From positions 1 through 51,739 of the forward strand of contig CAMDLH010000022.1 in NCBI GenBank assembly GCA_945901405.1: a DNA stretch of 51,739 bases, written 5' to 3'. The notes beneath the pieces are model-generated. The model saw only the letters and a program-made list of their open reading frames with translations, had not been told where the DNA came from and did no database searches. This DNA is from Bordetella parapertussis (GTDB taxonomy: Bacteria > Pseudomonadota > Gammaproteobacteria > Burkholderiales > SG8-41). A program made the translations under genes and the position numbers. This document shows, in pieces, positions 42,571 through 50,477 of this stretch (positions are counted from its first letter, which is position 1; each line of letters starts with the position of its first letter).

Positions 42571-43737
42571 ATGGCACTGATCGAATCCCTGGAAGTCATG
42601 CGCGACGAAATGACGCGCTGGCGGCGCGATATTCATGCGCATCCTGAACTGGGCTTTGAGGAGAACCGCACTGCGGCCATCGTCGCGCAGAAGCTGCGCG
42701 AATACGGGTTGGAAGTGCACACCGGCGTGGGCAAGACCGGCGTGGTGGGTGTGCTGCGCGCGGGAGACTCCACGCGCGCCGTGGGCCTGCGTGCGGACAT
42801 GGACGCGTTGCCGATCGTGGAGGCGAACGCGTTCGAGCATCGCTCCACACACGATGGGCGCATGCATGCTTGCGGGCACGACGGGCACACCACGATGCTG
42901 CTAGGGGCGGCGAAATATCTGGCCGAGACGCGGCGCTTTAATGGCGTGGTGAATTTTATTTTTCAGCCGGCCGAGGAGGGCATCGGCGGCGCGCGCGCGA
43001 TGATCGCCGATGGATTGTTCGAGAAATTTCCATGTGAGGCGATTTTCGGCATGCATAACCGGCCCGGTCTCGATGTGGGTAAATTCGCGGTGCGCGCTGG
43101 GCCGATGATGGCGGGCGGTGCGTTTTTCGATATTCAGATCACCGGCAAGGGCGCGCACGGCGCGCGGCCGGAAGCGGGCATCGATCCAGTGCTGGTGGCC
43201 TCGCACATGGTGATTGCGTTGCAGAGCATCGTCTCGCGCAATGTTCGCCCGGTCGATGCGGCGGTGCTGTCAGTCACCAAGATTCACAGTGGCGACGCCT
43301 ACAACGTGATTCCACAAACGGCAAATCTCGCAGGCACCGTGCGCGCGTTCACGCCCGAGGTGATGACGTTGATCGAAAACGCCATGCGGCGCGTGGTGAA
43401 GTCCACCGCCGAGGCCTATGGCGCAACAGCGGCGCTCGATTTTCGCGTGACCTTCGCACCCACGGTCAACGATGTGGAGGAGGCAGAGTTCGCGGCGAGT
43501 ATTTGCGCGGAGGTCGCGGGTGCTGGCAACGTAAACCGCAATCCGAATCTGATCGTCGCCTCGGAAGACTTTTCCTTCATGCTGGAAAAAGTGCCCGGCT
43601 GCTATTTCAACATTGGCAACGGTGCGGGCGAGGGCGCGTGTGAAGTGCACAACCCCGCGTACGACTTCAACGATGCGGCGCTGCCGCTGGGTGCGAGTGT
43701 GTTCGCGCGTATTGTCGAGACGCGGCTGGCGAAGTGA
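42571..43737 (+). CDS. M20-family amidohydrolase (hippurate hydrolase-like)
   Basis: 388 residues with GGAGG before the start. Family motifs: DIHAHPELGFEENRTA, VGLRADMDALPI, MHACGHDGHTTMLLGAA with metal ligands Cys and His, FIFQPAEEGIGGA with the catalytic Glu pair, MHNRPGLDVG, and SEDFSFMLEKVPGC. This set defines the IAA-amino-acid/hippurate amidohydrolases, which cleave N-acyl amino acids. Position just after a Bug gene suggests that an N-acyl amino acid or its product is the imported compound (inference). Confidence 0.93.
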   Translation: MALIESLEVMRDEMTRWRRDIHAHPELGFEENRTAAIVAQKLREYGLEVHTGVGKTGVVGVLRAGDSTRAVGLRADMDALPIVEANAFEHRSTHDGRMHACGHDGHTTMLLGAAKYLAETRRFNGVVNFIFQPAEEGIGGARAMIADGLFEKFPCEAIFGMHNRPGLDVGKFAVRAGPMMAGGAFFDIQITGKGAHGARPEAGIDPVLVASHMVIALQSIVSRNVRPVDAAVLSVTKIHSGDAYNVIPQTANLAGTVRAFTPEVMTLIENAMRRVVKSTAEAYGATAALDFRVTFAPTVNDVEEAEFAASICAEVAGAGNVNRNPNLIVASEDFSFMLEKVPGCYFNIGNGAGEGACEVHNPAYDFNDAALPLGASVFARIVETRLAK

Positions 43738-43812
43738 TCTGGAGTGCGGCGGCTTGCCGCCGCTTTTGACGGCGTGACAAACCGGGCGGCGGCCAGCCGC
43801 GGCACTCAAAAT
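43738..43812. repeat. GC-rich inverted repeat (GCGGCGGCTTGCCGCCGC class)
   Basis: GAGTGCGGCGGCTTGCCGCC followed by a spacer and GGGCGGCGGCCAGCCGCGGC then ACTC form an inverted repeat right after the amidohydrolase stop, perhaps also acting as a terminator. Confidence 0.6.
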
Positions 43813-43879
43813 AACCCCATTCCCGCATGTGCGCCGTTTACAGCGCTATCGCTGGCGTAAGGCGCGTGGAGTGGGTGTT

Positions 43880-43912
43880 AAAAATATCCTTAATAAACAA
43901 TTACTTACGGTA
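43880..43912 (+). repeat. AT-rich dispersed element, copy 6
   Basis: Reads AAATATCCTTAATAAACAAT then TACTTACGG. Co-directional with the beta-propeller gene, about 57 bp upstream of its start at 43968. Confidence 0.6.
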
Positions 43913-43967
43913 TTTCCTCTCTGCCGCCGATGCGCCGGCGCTCAACTTAACGGGAAAGGAATTCGCC

Positions 43968-45911
43968 ATGATTCACAAATTGTCACGAGCAGTTTCGGGC
44001 GCGCTTGCTTGCGCGTGCATTGCGTTGGCGGGTTGCGCCAGCGCAAACGTAACCGTGCCGCGCGCCACCTTGCAGGCGTTCAAGAACGAGCAGGAGATTG
44101 CTGATCTCTTCAAGGGCTGGGCCGAGGAGCAGCAGCGTCGCGTGGAAGCGCAGCGCAGGCAACGGCTTGAAGCGCGTGCGTTGCAAGAAGGCGCCGCAAC
44201 GGGCGCGATGCAGCCCATGGCGCCGCCCGCGCCCGCCGCCAAGGCGGCCTCCGCGCCCGCTGTTGGCGCCGCCGACTCCATCACCAACGTGCAACACGCT
44301 GGTGTGGACGAAGGCGGCATCGTCAAGCTGCATGGTGATCATCTCGTAATCCTGCGGCGCGGGCGTTTGTTCACGGTGAATATACGCGACCGCAACATGT
44401 CGCCCGTCTCAACGGTGGACGCATTCGGCGAGGGCATCGATCCGCGCGGCGCTTGGTACGACGAGATGCTGATGCACGGCAACACCATCATCGTCATCGG
44501 CTACAGCTATCAGCGCGGCGGCACCGAGATCGGTTTGTTCGAGATTGCGAACAACGGCGCGCTCAAATACAAATCGACTTATCACCTACGTTCGAACGAT
44601 TATTACTCGTCGCGCAATTACGCCAGCCGCTTAATCGGCAGCAAGCTGGTGTTTTATTCGCCGCTGCGCTTGAATCCGTTTGCGGCGGATCCGTTCCCTG
44701 CGTTTCCGGCGATGCGCAAATGGGAAAAAGGCGCGACCGCCACCGACTTCAAACGCATCGCACCCGCGACGCGCATCTACCGCACCGACGAGCCGCTTGA
44801 TCCGTATCAAGGCATCGCGCTGCATACGGTGTCGGTGTGCGATCTGGCGAAAGCCGAATTCGATTGTGAAAGCACGGCGGTGATGGGCGCGCCGGGGCGC
44901 GTGTTCTACGTGTCGGCGAACTCGGTGTTTGTGTGGACGACTTCCTATCGCCGCAACCCTTCGGGTGCGGCGGCAACCAACTCGGCGGTGTTTCGTATTC
45001 CGCTCGATGGCGCAGCGCCCAGCGCGTTGAAGACCGCGGGCAGCCCCATCGATCAGTTTTCGTTTCTCGAAGGTGACGACGGTTATCTGAACGTGCTGCT
45101 GCGCTCCAACGGGCGCGGCGACGGCATGTGGGCCGCCGAGGTGAATTCGGGCGACATGGCGCTGATGCGCGTGCCTTTGTCGAGTTTTTCCAATGGCCGC
45201 GATGCAGCGCCCGCCGAGGCTTATCGCGCGCTGCCGAACGCCGCCGCCGGCGCGTTGCAAAGCCGCTACATCGGGCCTTATTTGCTGTATGGCGCGGGCG
45301 CGGGCTGGGGCCGCGCACAACGCACGCTGCACTCGAACGTGTACGCGGTGCGTTACGCCGGCAACACCGGCGCGCAGACGCTGCCGCTCGCGCACGGCGT
45401 GGATCGTATCGAGGCAATGGGCGCGGACGCGGTGGTCATCGGCAGCGACGGACAGGACTTGCATTTCACCAGCGTGCGTCTCGCCGCGCAGGCGGCGCTG
45501 GCAGACCGCTACACGAGCCGCGACGCCGCGCAGGGCGAGACGCGCAGCCACGGCTTTTTCTACAAGCCCGACAACCAGAGCGAAGGCATCGTAGGACTAC
45601 CGGTTGCAGGCGCCGGGCGCGCGGGATCGCGGCAACTGCGCGATAGCTCCGCGGCGGTGATGTTCCTGCGCAATCAGTCGCTGCGCTTGTCCGAAATCGG
45701 CGCGCTCGATGCCACACCCGCGACCGGCAATATCAACGATGGCTGCCGCGCGTCGTGTGTTGATTGGTACGGCAATTCACGTCCCTTGTTCATCGGTGGA
45801 CGTGTGTATGCGCTGATGGGTTATGAGTTGGTGGAAGGGCGCATCGCCAACGGGCGCATCAGCGAAGTGCAGCGGGTGAACTATGCGCCGCGGGTGGGGG
45901 TGGCGCGGTAG
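43968..45911 (+). CDS. Beta-propeller lipoprotein (Beta_propel family)
   Basis: 647 residues from ATG 43968, with GGAAAGGA upstream and a lipoprotein signal ending ALAGC (Cys23). Residues 45-100 are Lys/Arg/Glu-rich and helical followed by an Ala/Pro linker. The family signature is TNVQHAGVDEGGIVKLHGDHLVIL near 105-130, followed by blade-like strands to the C-terminus (YGNSRPLFIGGRVYALMGYEL). Members are exported or membrane-anchored and of unknown function. The AT-rich element precedes it. An upstream in-frame extension to 43827 lacks a signal and is rejected. Confidence 0.88.
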   Translation: MIHKLSRAVSGALACACIALAGCASANVTVPRATLQAFKNEQEIADLFKGWAEEQQRRVEAQRRQRLEARALQEGAATGAMQPMAPPAPAAKAASAPAVGAADSITNVQHAGVDEGGIVKLHGDHLVILRRGRLFTVNIRDRNMSPVSTVDAFGEGIDPRGAWYDEMLMHGNTIIVIGYSYQRGGTEIGLFEIANNGALKYKSTYHLRSNDYYSSRNYASRLIGSKLVFYSPLRLNPFAADPFPAFPAMRKWEKGATATDFKRIAPATRIYRTDEPLDPYQGIALHTVSVCDLAKAEFDCESTAVMGAPGRVFYVSANSVFVWTTSYRRNPSGAAATNSAVFRIPLDGAAPSALKTAGSPIDQFSFLEGDDGYLNVLLRSNGRGDGMWAAEVNSGDMALMRVPLSSFSNGRDAAPAEAYRALPNAAAGALQSRYIGPYLLYGAGAGWGRAQRTLHSNVYAVRYAGNTGAQTLPLAHGVDRIEAMGADAVVIGSDGQDLHFTSVRLAAQAALADRYTSRDAAQGETRSHGFFYKPDNQSEGIVGLPVAGAGRAGSRQLRDSSAAVMFLRNQSLRLSEIGALDATPATGNINDGCRASCVDWYGNSRPLFIGGRVYALMGYELVEGRIANGRISEVQRVNYAPRVGVAR

Positions 45912-45996
45912 CCCGGTAGGATGGGTGCAACCCATCACAACTCAAGTGTAAATTGTGTTGGTGATGGGTTACGCTTCGCTTCACCCATCCTACGGT
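45911..45996. repeat. Inverted repeat (GTAGGATGGGTG class)
   Basis: GTAGGATGGGTGCAACCCATCAC and, after a spacer, GGTGATGGGTTACGCTTCGC then TTCACCCATCCTACGG are inverted copies. It lies between converging genes and may act as a terminator. GTAGGATGGGT repeats are frequent in proteobacterial genomes. Confidence 0.6.
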
Positions 45997-47021
45997 TACT
46001 TTCCTGTCATCCGTTTCAACAACTCAAAATTCTCCGGTTTCATTTCGATTTCGCCTTTGTTGATCTGCCGGTCGATCTCGGCGACGGCGGCGTTGAATTT
46101 CACATCGATGCCTAGCTCCTTGCCCTTTCTTGCGACGACGCCGCTGATGAATGCCATTTCGCTGATGCGGCCTTTCATGTGATCGTGGATCGGCGCGGTA
46201 CGGCCGCGGCTGACGTGGCCCAAGAGCGTTTTCATCGCGGTGATGATGTTCTCCTCCGTGCTGCCGGCGAACTCATCGGCGCGCAATCCGAAGATCGGCT
46301 CCATGCGAAGGCCCATCGCCTCGCCGACGGCGGCGGATTCCTTGCCGAGTTCGACTGAGATGTCGAACATCCCCGGCAGGTGCGCGGCGTCGGTGTTGCC
46401 CAGCCCCAGCAGACCGAAGGGGCCCATGGTCATGGTGTTGGCGATGAGCTTGGTCCACTTCGCACTCTGTATTGTGCCGGTGATGTCGCAGCGGCCGACG
46501 TTGTTGAGGATCGATTGAATCTCTTTCACGCGCTCGGTGAGATAGCCGTCGTGCTCGCCCACCGAGAGCCAGGTGGTCTTGTGCGTGGTGTTGCGTTTCA
46601 CAAAGCCGGGGTTGAAGATTTCCGCCGACAGTTCGACCACGCAGCCGATCATGCGCTGTTTGCCGATGATGGTGGCGAGCGATTCTTCGTTGAAGCCGTT
46701 CTGGATGGCGGTGAACACGCCGTTGTCTTTCAGATACGGCTTGATGAACTCCGCCAGCCAGCGGTGATCGTTCGACTTCACGCACATGAAAACGATGTCG
46801 AATTCCAGTCGCGCTGAAGACAACTCGCACAGATGCAATGCGCGTATCGGCGTTTTCACCACGCCGTCGGGCATGGTGACTTCAAGGCCGTCGGTGCGGA
46901 TTTTCTCCACCTGCGCGGGCCACTGATCGATGACGGTAACGTCCAGGCCCGCCTTGGTGAGATCGGCGCTGACGCTGCTGCCGATGGCGCCGCAGCCCAA
47001 CACCGCTATTTTCTTGTTCAT
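45996..47021 (-). CDS. Ketopantoate reductase (PanE/ApbA)-family protein
   Basis: 341 residues from the ATG at 47021; the open frame continues upstream but only in antisense to the next gene. N-terminal Rossmann motif IAVLGCGAIGSSVSADL (residues 5-21), then VFMCVKSND, TAIQNGFNEES and KWTKLIANTM, where the second Lys and Asn match PanE active-site residues. The C-terminal dimerisation domain is complete. Length is slightly above PanE (about 300), so it may be a paralogue acting on another 2-keto acid. Its start overlaps the upstream gene's stop by 4 bp (ATGA). Confidence 0.9.
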   Translation of the reverse strand: MNKKIAVLGCGAIGSSVSADLTKAGLDVTVIDQWPAQVEKIRTDGLEVTMPDGVVKTPIRALHLCELSSARLEFDIVFMCVKSNDHRWLAEFIKPYLKDNGVFTAIQNGFNEESLATIIGKQRMIGCVVELSAEIFNPGFVKRNTTHKTTWLSVGEHDGYLTERVKEIQSILNNVGRCDITGTIQSAKWTKLIANTMTMGPFGLLGLGNTDAAHLPGMFDISVELGKESAAVGEAMGLRMEPIFGLRADEFAGSTEENIITAMKTLLGHVSRGRTAPIHDHMKGRISEMAFISGVVARKGKELGIDVKFNAAVAEIDRQINKGEIEMKPENFELLKRMTGK

Positions 47022-47728
47022 GCTGGTTTCCAGTGGTGTGCGAAAAAACGCGAGTTTACACCGCGCACCGGTTTGAGCAGGCCATTGGCCTCGCCGCGCG
47101 CGCGCATGCGCTCGCATTGCGCAAGTGTCAGCCGCGTGTTCGCGGGCGAGGTCTCGTCCTGCATCAGGTTGCCGGCCTCGGTGCTGTGTTCGCCGCTGTC
47201 GCTGAACACATGCACCAGTTCGTGCGCGATGGCCAGCGGCAGATCGCGCGCGCCGTGGGCGATCCACACGGTGTCGTTGAGCTCGGGGCGCCTTGCGGCG
47301 TTGCCGCGTCCGATCGCCTCGGCGTCAAACGCCGGGCGGTTCAGGGTGTCGTCGACAAAAAACAGCGCGGGCTTTGTCACCTGCAAGCGCCGCAGCAGTT
47401 CACGCGAGACTTCGGTGGCGTAGAAACGAAATCGCCGCGGCGCTTCGATCACGCGCAGTTCGGCGTGCGCGAGCGTTATGCCGCACTGCCCAAGCAGCGC
47501 GGCGGATTGCATGAGCGCCGGCGTGATTTCGGCGGCTGTCCATTTGCCGCCGCTGAACAGATACGCGGTCAAGCGCAGTTCGTGCGTGGCGCCGCCGGCC
47601 ACCGGCAGTTGCGCGGCGGGGATTACCTGTAACTCGATTTCACGTATGTCTTCGGCGGTAAGCGCCGATGCGCAAGGCAGCAGCGCGGCGAACAGCAGTG
47701 CGCGAAGCAATGCACGAATGGTTGTCAT
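47018..47728 (-). CDS. Exported putative zinc metallopeptidase (metzincin-like)
   Basis: 236 residues with a signal peptide ending PCASALTA. The zinc site is A168-H169-E-L-V-H173-VFSDSGE-H181, followed by NLM with Met189 as a likely Met-turn. Classic metzincins have H-E-x-x-H-x-x-G-x-x-H; here the third His is two residues further away, so the family placement is uncertain. Presumably periplasmic. It overlaps the ketopantoate-reductase-like gene by 4 bp, although no functional link is apparent. I do not recognise a named family beyond the motif. Confidence 0.72.
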   Translation of the reverse strand: MTTIRALLRALLFAALLPCASALTAEDIREIELQVIPAAQLPVAGGATHELRLTAYLFSGGKWTAAEITPALMQSAALLGQCGITLAHAELRVIEAPRRFRFYATEVSRELLRRLQVTKPALFFVDDTLNRPAFDAEAIGRGNAARRPELNDTVWIAHGARDLPLAIAHELVHVFSDSGEHSTEAGNLMQDETSPANTRLTLAQCERMRARGEANGLLKPVRGVNSRFFAHHWKPA

Positions 47729-47833
47729 CGAGCCATGGTTCGGAGTAAGGTTACGCGTTCATGCATTCGATTCAATAATACCCGCTCGGGCCTTAACGTT
47801 GTTAATCACGCTGTTAATCACACGGAGACACTT

Positions 47834-48550
47834 ATGCAACGCAAAGACATCAAGATTCGTTCTAGTGAAGGCAAGGATTACGACTGCTACGTCGTCACCC
47901 CGGACACCGCGGGCAAGGTGCCCGCGGTGGTGCTGGCCGCCGCCGTGCACGGCGTGGATGCGGATATACGCTCGATAGCCGATGAGTTTGCGGCGGCCGG
48001 TTACCTCGCCGCCGCGCCGGATTTATTCTGGCGCACGGTGCCGGGGCCGCTGGGCCGCGACGATGGCCGCACCAAGACGCGTTCGCAGCCGCGCCTGCCG
48101 GTGATCAAGACTGGCGAGGCCGACATGGTTGAGACGCTGGCAGAGTTGCGCAAGTACCCGCAGTTCAACGGCCATGCGATTGCAATGGGCTTTTGCTACG
48201 GCGGGCCGTACGCGATCATCGGGCCGAAGCGCCTGGGCTACAGCGGCGGCGTGTCATGCCACGGCACGCAGCTTGGCGATTTCGCGCACGAGTTCGAAGG
48301 CACGACGCAGCCGATATCGATCATCTGGGGCTCGGAGGATCACGCAGCACCCCCGAACGTGCAGGAGCAGTATCGCGCCATACCCGCGCGCCATAAAAAT
48401 GTCGATGTGAATATTTTCCCCGGCGTGCAGCACGGCTACATGATGCGCGCGAGTGTGAATGCATTCGACGAAGCGACGTATAAATTCTCGATGGGGCGCG
48501 CGCTGACGATGCTGGCGGCCTTGCGTGGCGAGACGCGGGCGGTTGCATAG
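47834..48550 (+). CDS. Dienelactone hydrolase family protein
   Basis: 238 residues from the ATG at 47834. The nucleophile is Cys121 in MGFCYGGPYA, the acid is the Asp of WGSEDHAAP and the His is in GVQHGYMMRA, the Cys-Asp-His triad of dienelactone hydrolases. YLAAAPDLFWR is the usual family segment. These cytoplasmic enzymes open lactones in aromatic catabolism; no chlorocatechol genes are near. Direct copies of GTTAATCAC lie at 47801-47809 and 47813-47821 just upstream and might bind a regulator. Confidence 0.93.
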   Translation: MQRKDIKIRSSEGKDYDCYVVTPDTAGKVPAVVLAAAVHGVDADIRSIADEFAAAGYLAAAPDLFWRTVPGPLGRDDGRTKTRSQPRLPVIKTGEADMVETLAELRKYPQFNGHAIAMGFCYGGPYAIIGPKRLGYSGGVSCHGTQLGDFAHEFEGTTQPISIIWGSEDHAAPPNVQEQYRAIPARHKNVDVNIFPGVQHGYMMRASVNAFDEATYKFSMGRALTMLAALRGETRAVA

Positions 48551-48562
48551 CCATCGAACGGG

Positions 48563-48597
48563 TAATTGTAAGTAATTGTTTTTATTGACTATTTTGT
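48563..48597 (-). repeat. AT-rich dispersed element, copy 7
   Basis: On the minus strand it reads ATAGTCAATAAAAACAATTA followed by CTTACAATTACC. It fills the gap between the dienelactone hydrolase stop and the Bug start and, unlike the other copies, points away from the downstream gene. Confidence 0.65.
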
Positions 48598-48604
48598 GAG
48601 GCGC

Positions 48605-49564
48605 ATGCTGCGTGTGCTGTGTACGCTGTGCTTTTGCGCCGCGCTTACGATGCACGCGCACGCGGCTACTCCCGCTGATTTTCCCGCGCGTCCGATACGT
48701 TTGATTGTTTCGGGCACCGGCGGCGCTGGCGATTTCGCCGGGCGTTTGATTGCCGGCGATCTCACTGTGCGACTTGGTCAGCAAGTCGTCGTCGATAACC
48801 GTCCCGGCGGCGTGACCCCCGGCGAGATACTCGCCAAGGCGCAGCCCGACGGCCACACGCTGATGATGGTGGGCTTCGTGGTGTGGCTCGCACCCTTCAT
48901 GCGCGATGCGCTGGCGTATGACCCGGTGCGCGATTTCACGCCAGTTACGCTCGCCATCAGCTCGCCCAACGTGCTGGTGGTGCATCCATCGTTGCGTGTC
49001 AAATCGGTGCAGGAGTTGATCGCGCTCGCCAAACAAAAACCCGGCGCGCTCAACTATGCGGCATCGGGCATTGGCAACTCCAATCACATCGCCGGAGAAA
49101 TATTCAAATCAATGGCGGGGGTGAACATCGTGCGCGTGAACTATCGCGGCGCGTCTTTCGCATTGACCGACGTGGCGAGCGGGCGTGTTGAACTCATGTT
49201 CGCCACCGCGAATGCGTCGCAGCCGCACGTCACGGCGGGGCGATTGGTTGCGCTTGGCGTGACCTCCGCGCGGCCTTCCGCGCTCGCCCCCGGCCTGCCC
49301 ACCGTGGCGTCGGCGGGGCTGCCCGGCTACGAGTGCGCGGCGACCATCGGCATCCTCGCGCGCGGGGGCACGCCGGGGCCAGTCGTGAATCTGCTCAATC
49401 GCGAGGTCGTGCGCTACCTCAACACACCCGAGGCGAAAGAGCGGCTGTTCAAGGCCGGTATCGAAGCCGTGGGCAACACGCCAGCGGAATTCGCCGCCAT
49501 CATCAGGGACGACATGACGCGCAAGGGCCGCGTGATACGCGAGGCGGGCATACGCATGGAGTAA
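48605..49564 (+). CDS. Bug/TctC-family substrate-binding protein
   Basis: 319 residues from ATG 48605, with GTGAGG just upstream; a GTG at 48596 is possible. Signal peptide ends MHAHAATPA. Motifs: FPARPIRLIVSGTGGAGDFAGRLI, VVVDNRPGGVTPG, DGHTLMMVGFVVW, NIVRVNYRGASFALTDVASGR. The pocket loop is GTGGAGD and the usual VPYKG is VNYRG, so this is a divergent receptor, closest to those at 27067 and 35901. Confidence 0.93.
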   Translation: MLRVLCTLCFCAALTMHAHAATPADFPARPIRLIVSGTGGAGDFAGRLIAGDLTVRLGQQVVVDNRPGGVTPGEILAKAQPDGHTLMMVGFVVWLAPFMRDALAYDPVRDFTPVTLAISSPNVLVVHPSLRVKSVQELIALAKQKPGALNYAASGIGNSNHIAGEIFKSMAGVNIVRVNYRGASFALTDVASGRVELMFATANASQPHVTAGRLVALGVTSARPSALAPGLPTVASAGLPGYECAATIGILARGGTPGPVVNLLNREVVRYLNTPEAKERLFKAGIEAVGNTPAEFAAIIRDDMTRKGRVIREAGIRME

Positions 49565-49570
49565 CCACGG

Positions 49571-49858
49571 CTAGATTCCCTCGGTCACAATCAGCTTCGA
49601 CTTCGTGGTGCGTTCGCGAATGACGCGCAGCGGTTTGTACTCCGGAGAATCCCACCACACCTTGAGTTGCGCCATGCTGGGAAACTCAAGCAGCACAACA
49701 CGTTTGGGCGACCATGCGCCCTCGAAAACTTCCGTAGCGCCACCGCGTGCGAGGTAACGGCCTCCGTAAGCCGCAATGGTGGCGGGAACCTTTTGCTGAT
49801 AGTCCTTGAATCCTGTGCTGTCGGTGATTTCAATATCCGCGATAACGTAGGCTGGCAT
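49571..49858 (-). CDS. DUF1330 domain protein
   Basis: 95 residues from the ATG at 49858, with a strong AGGAGG upstream. It matches the whole small DUF1330 alpha/beta-barrel family: MPAYVIADIEITDSTGFKDY, YGGRYLARGG, VVLLEFPSMAQLKVWWDSPEY. Family members are cytoplasmic dimers of unknown function, sometimes near catabolic genes. It converges on the Bug gene with 6 bp between stops. Confidence 0.92.
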   Translation of the reverse strand: MPAYVIADIEITDSTGFKDYQQKVPATIAAYGGRYLARGGATEVFEGAWSPKRVVLLEFPSMAQLKVWWDSPEYKPLRVIRERTTKSKLIVTEGI

Positions 49859-49905
49859 AGTCGTTTCCTCCTGATGATAGATGATGTGATCGAGCGCAAA
49901 CGTTA

Positions 49906-50436
49906 TTAAGTTTCGCTGATGAGTTTGCTGGCTTCCCTTATGCATTCGTCGCAAATGTGCGCAGTCGGCCCGGCGACTAGTTTGCGCACAACGTCCTTTG
50001 GCCTTCCGCAGAACGAGCAATGGATTGGCCTGGTTTCATTGCGGACGGGCAAGTGCGCGATCTTTGACGTTGATGCGCTCATGGCGTCCAGTTGTTTCGC
50101 CAGCGTCAAAAATTCCCTATTGATGGCCTGCATTTCCTTGAGTTGCCCGGCTTGCGGGCGTGACCTTACGGGAGCGGGTGGCGCATAAGACTTGTCGGGT
50201 GGATCGTAAAAGTCACCTGGTTCCGATACGAGTTCAATGGTTGATCCGTCGGCAAATTCCGGGAAGTCCCATGACCAACGCTCAATCGTCGTATGGTTGC
50301 CGGTGAGTTGCGCGTCAGCCAGCAGTTGCAGCGTCGAGCGCTTCGCATGGGCAACCAGCTAGATGGTCAATGTCGAGCAGTTTGCCGTGCCGACAATGCG
50401 TTCTCCATCGGGCGTTCGGACGCGGATTCTGGGCAT
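49906..50436 (-). pseudogene. ClpX-type C4 zinc-finger protein gene with an internal amber codon
   Basis: From ATG 50436 (AAGGAA upstream) one frame runs to 49906 and is interrupted only by TAG at 50361-50359 (codon 26). Before it: MPRIRVRTPDGERIVGTANC...LTI; after it: LVAHAKRSTLQLLADAQLTG, WSWDFPEFADGSTIEL, a Pro-rich linker, a helix and the zinc finger CSFCGRPKDVVRKLVAGPTA followed by HICDEC, like the N-terminal domain of ClpX. Both sides of the TAG read as one protein of about 176 residues. A shorter 75-residue protein starting at 50133 with the zinc finger alone is also possible. ClpX-type fingers bind adaptors or substrates; the rest is not recognised. Confidence 0.75.
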
Positions 50437-50477
50437 CGGGCCGTTCCTTTAAGGTGGTGTCGCTCGTAGAGGGCGCA

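Noticed and set aside
45996..47267. Longer 423-residue version of the ketopantoate-reductase-like protein
   Set aside because: The upstream 82 residues are antisense-like frame-shadow of the peptidase gene; the Rossmann motif starts at the ATG at 47021.
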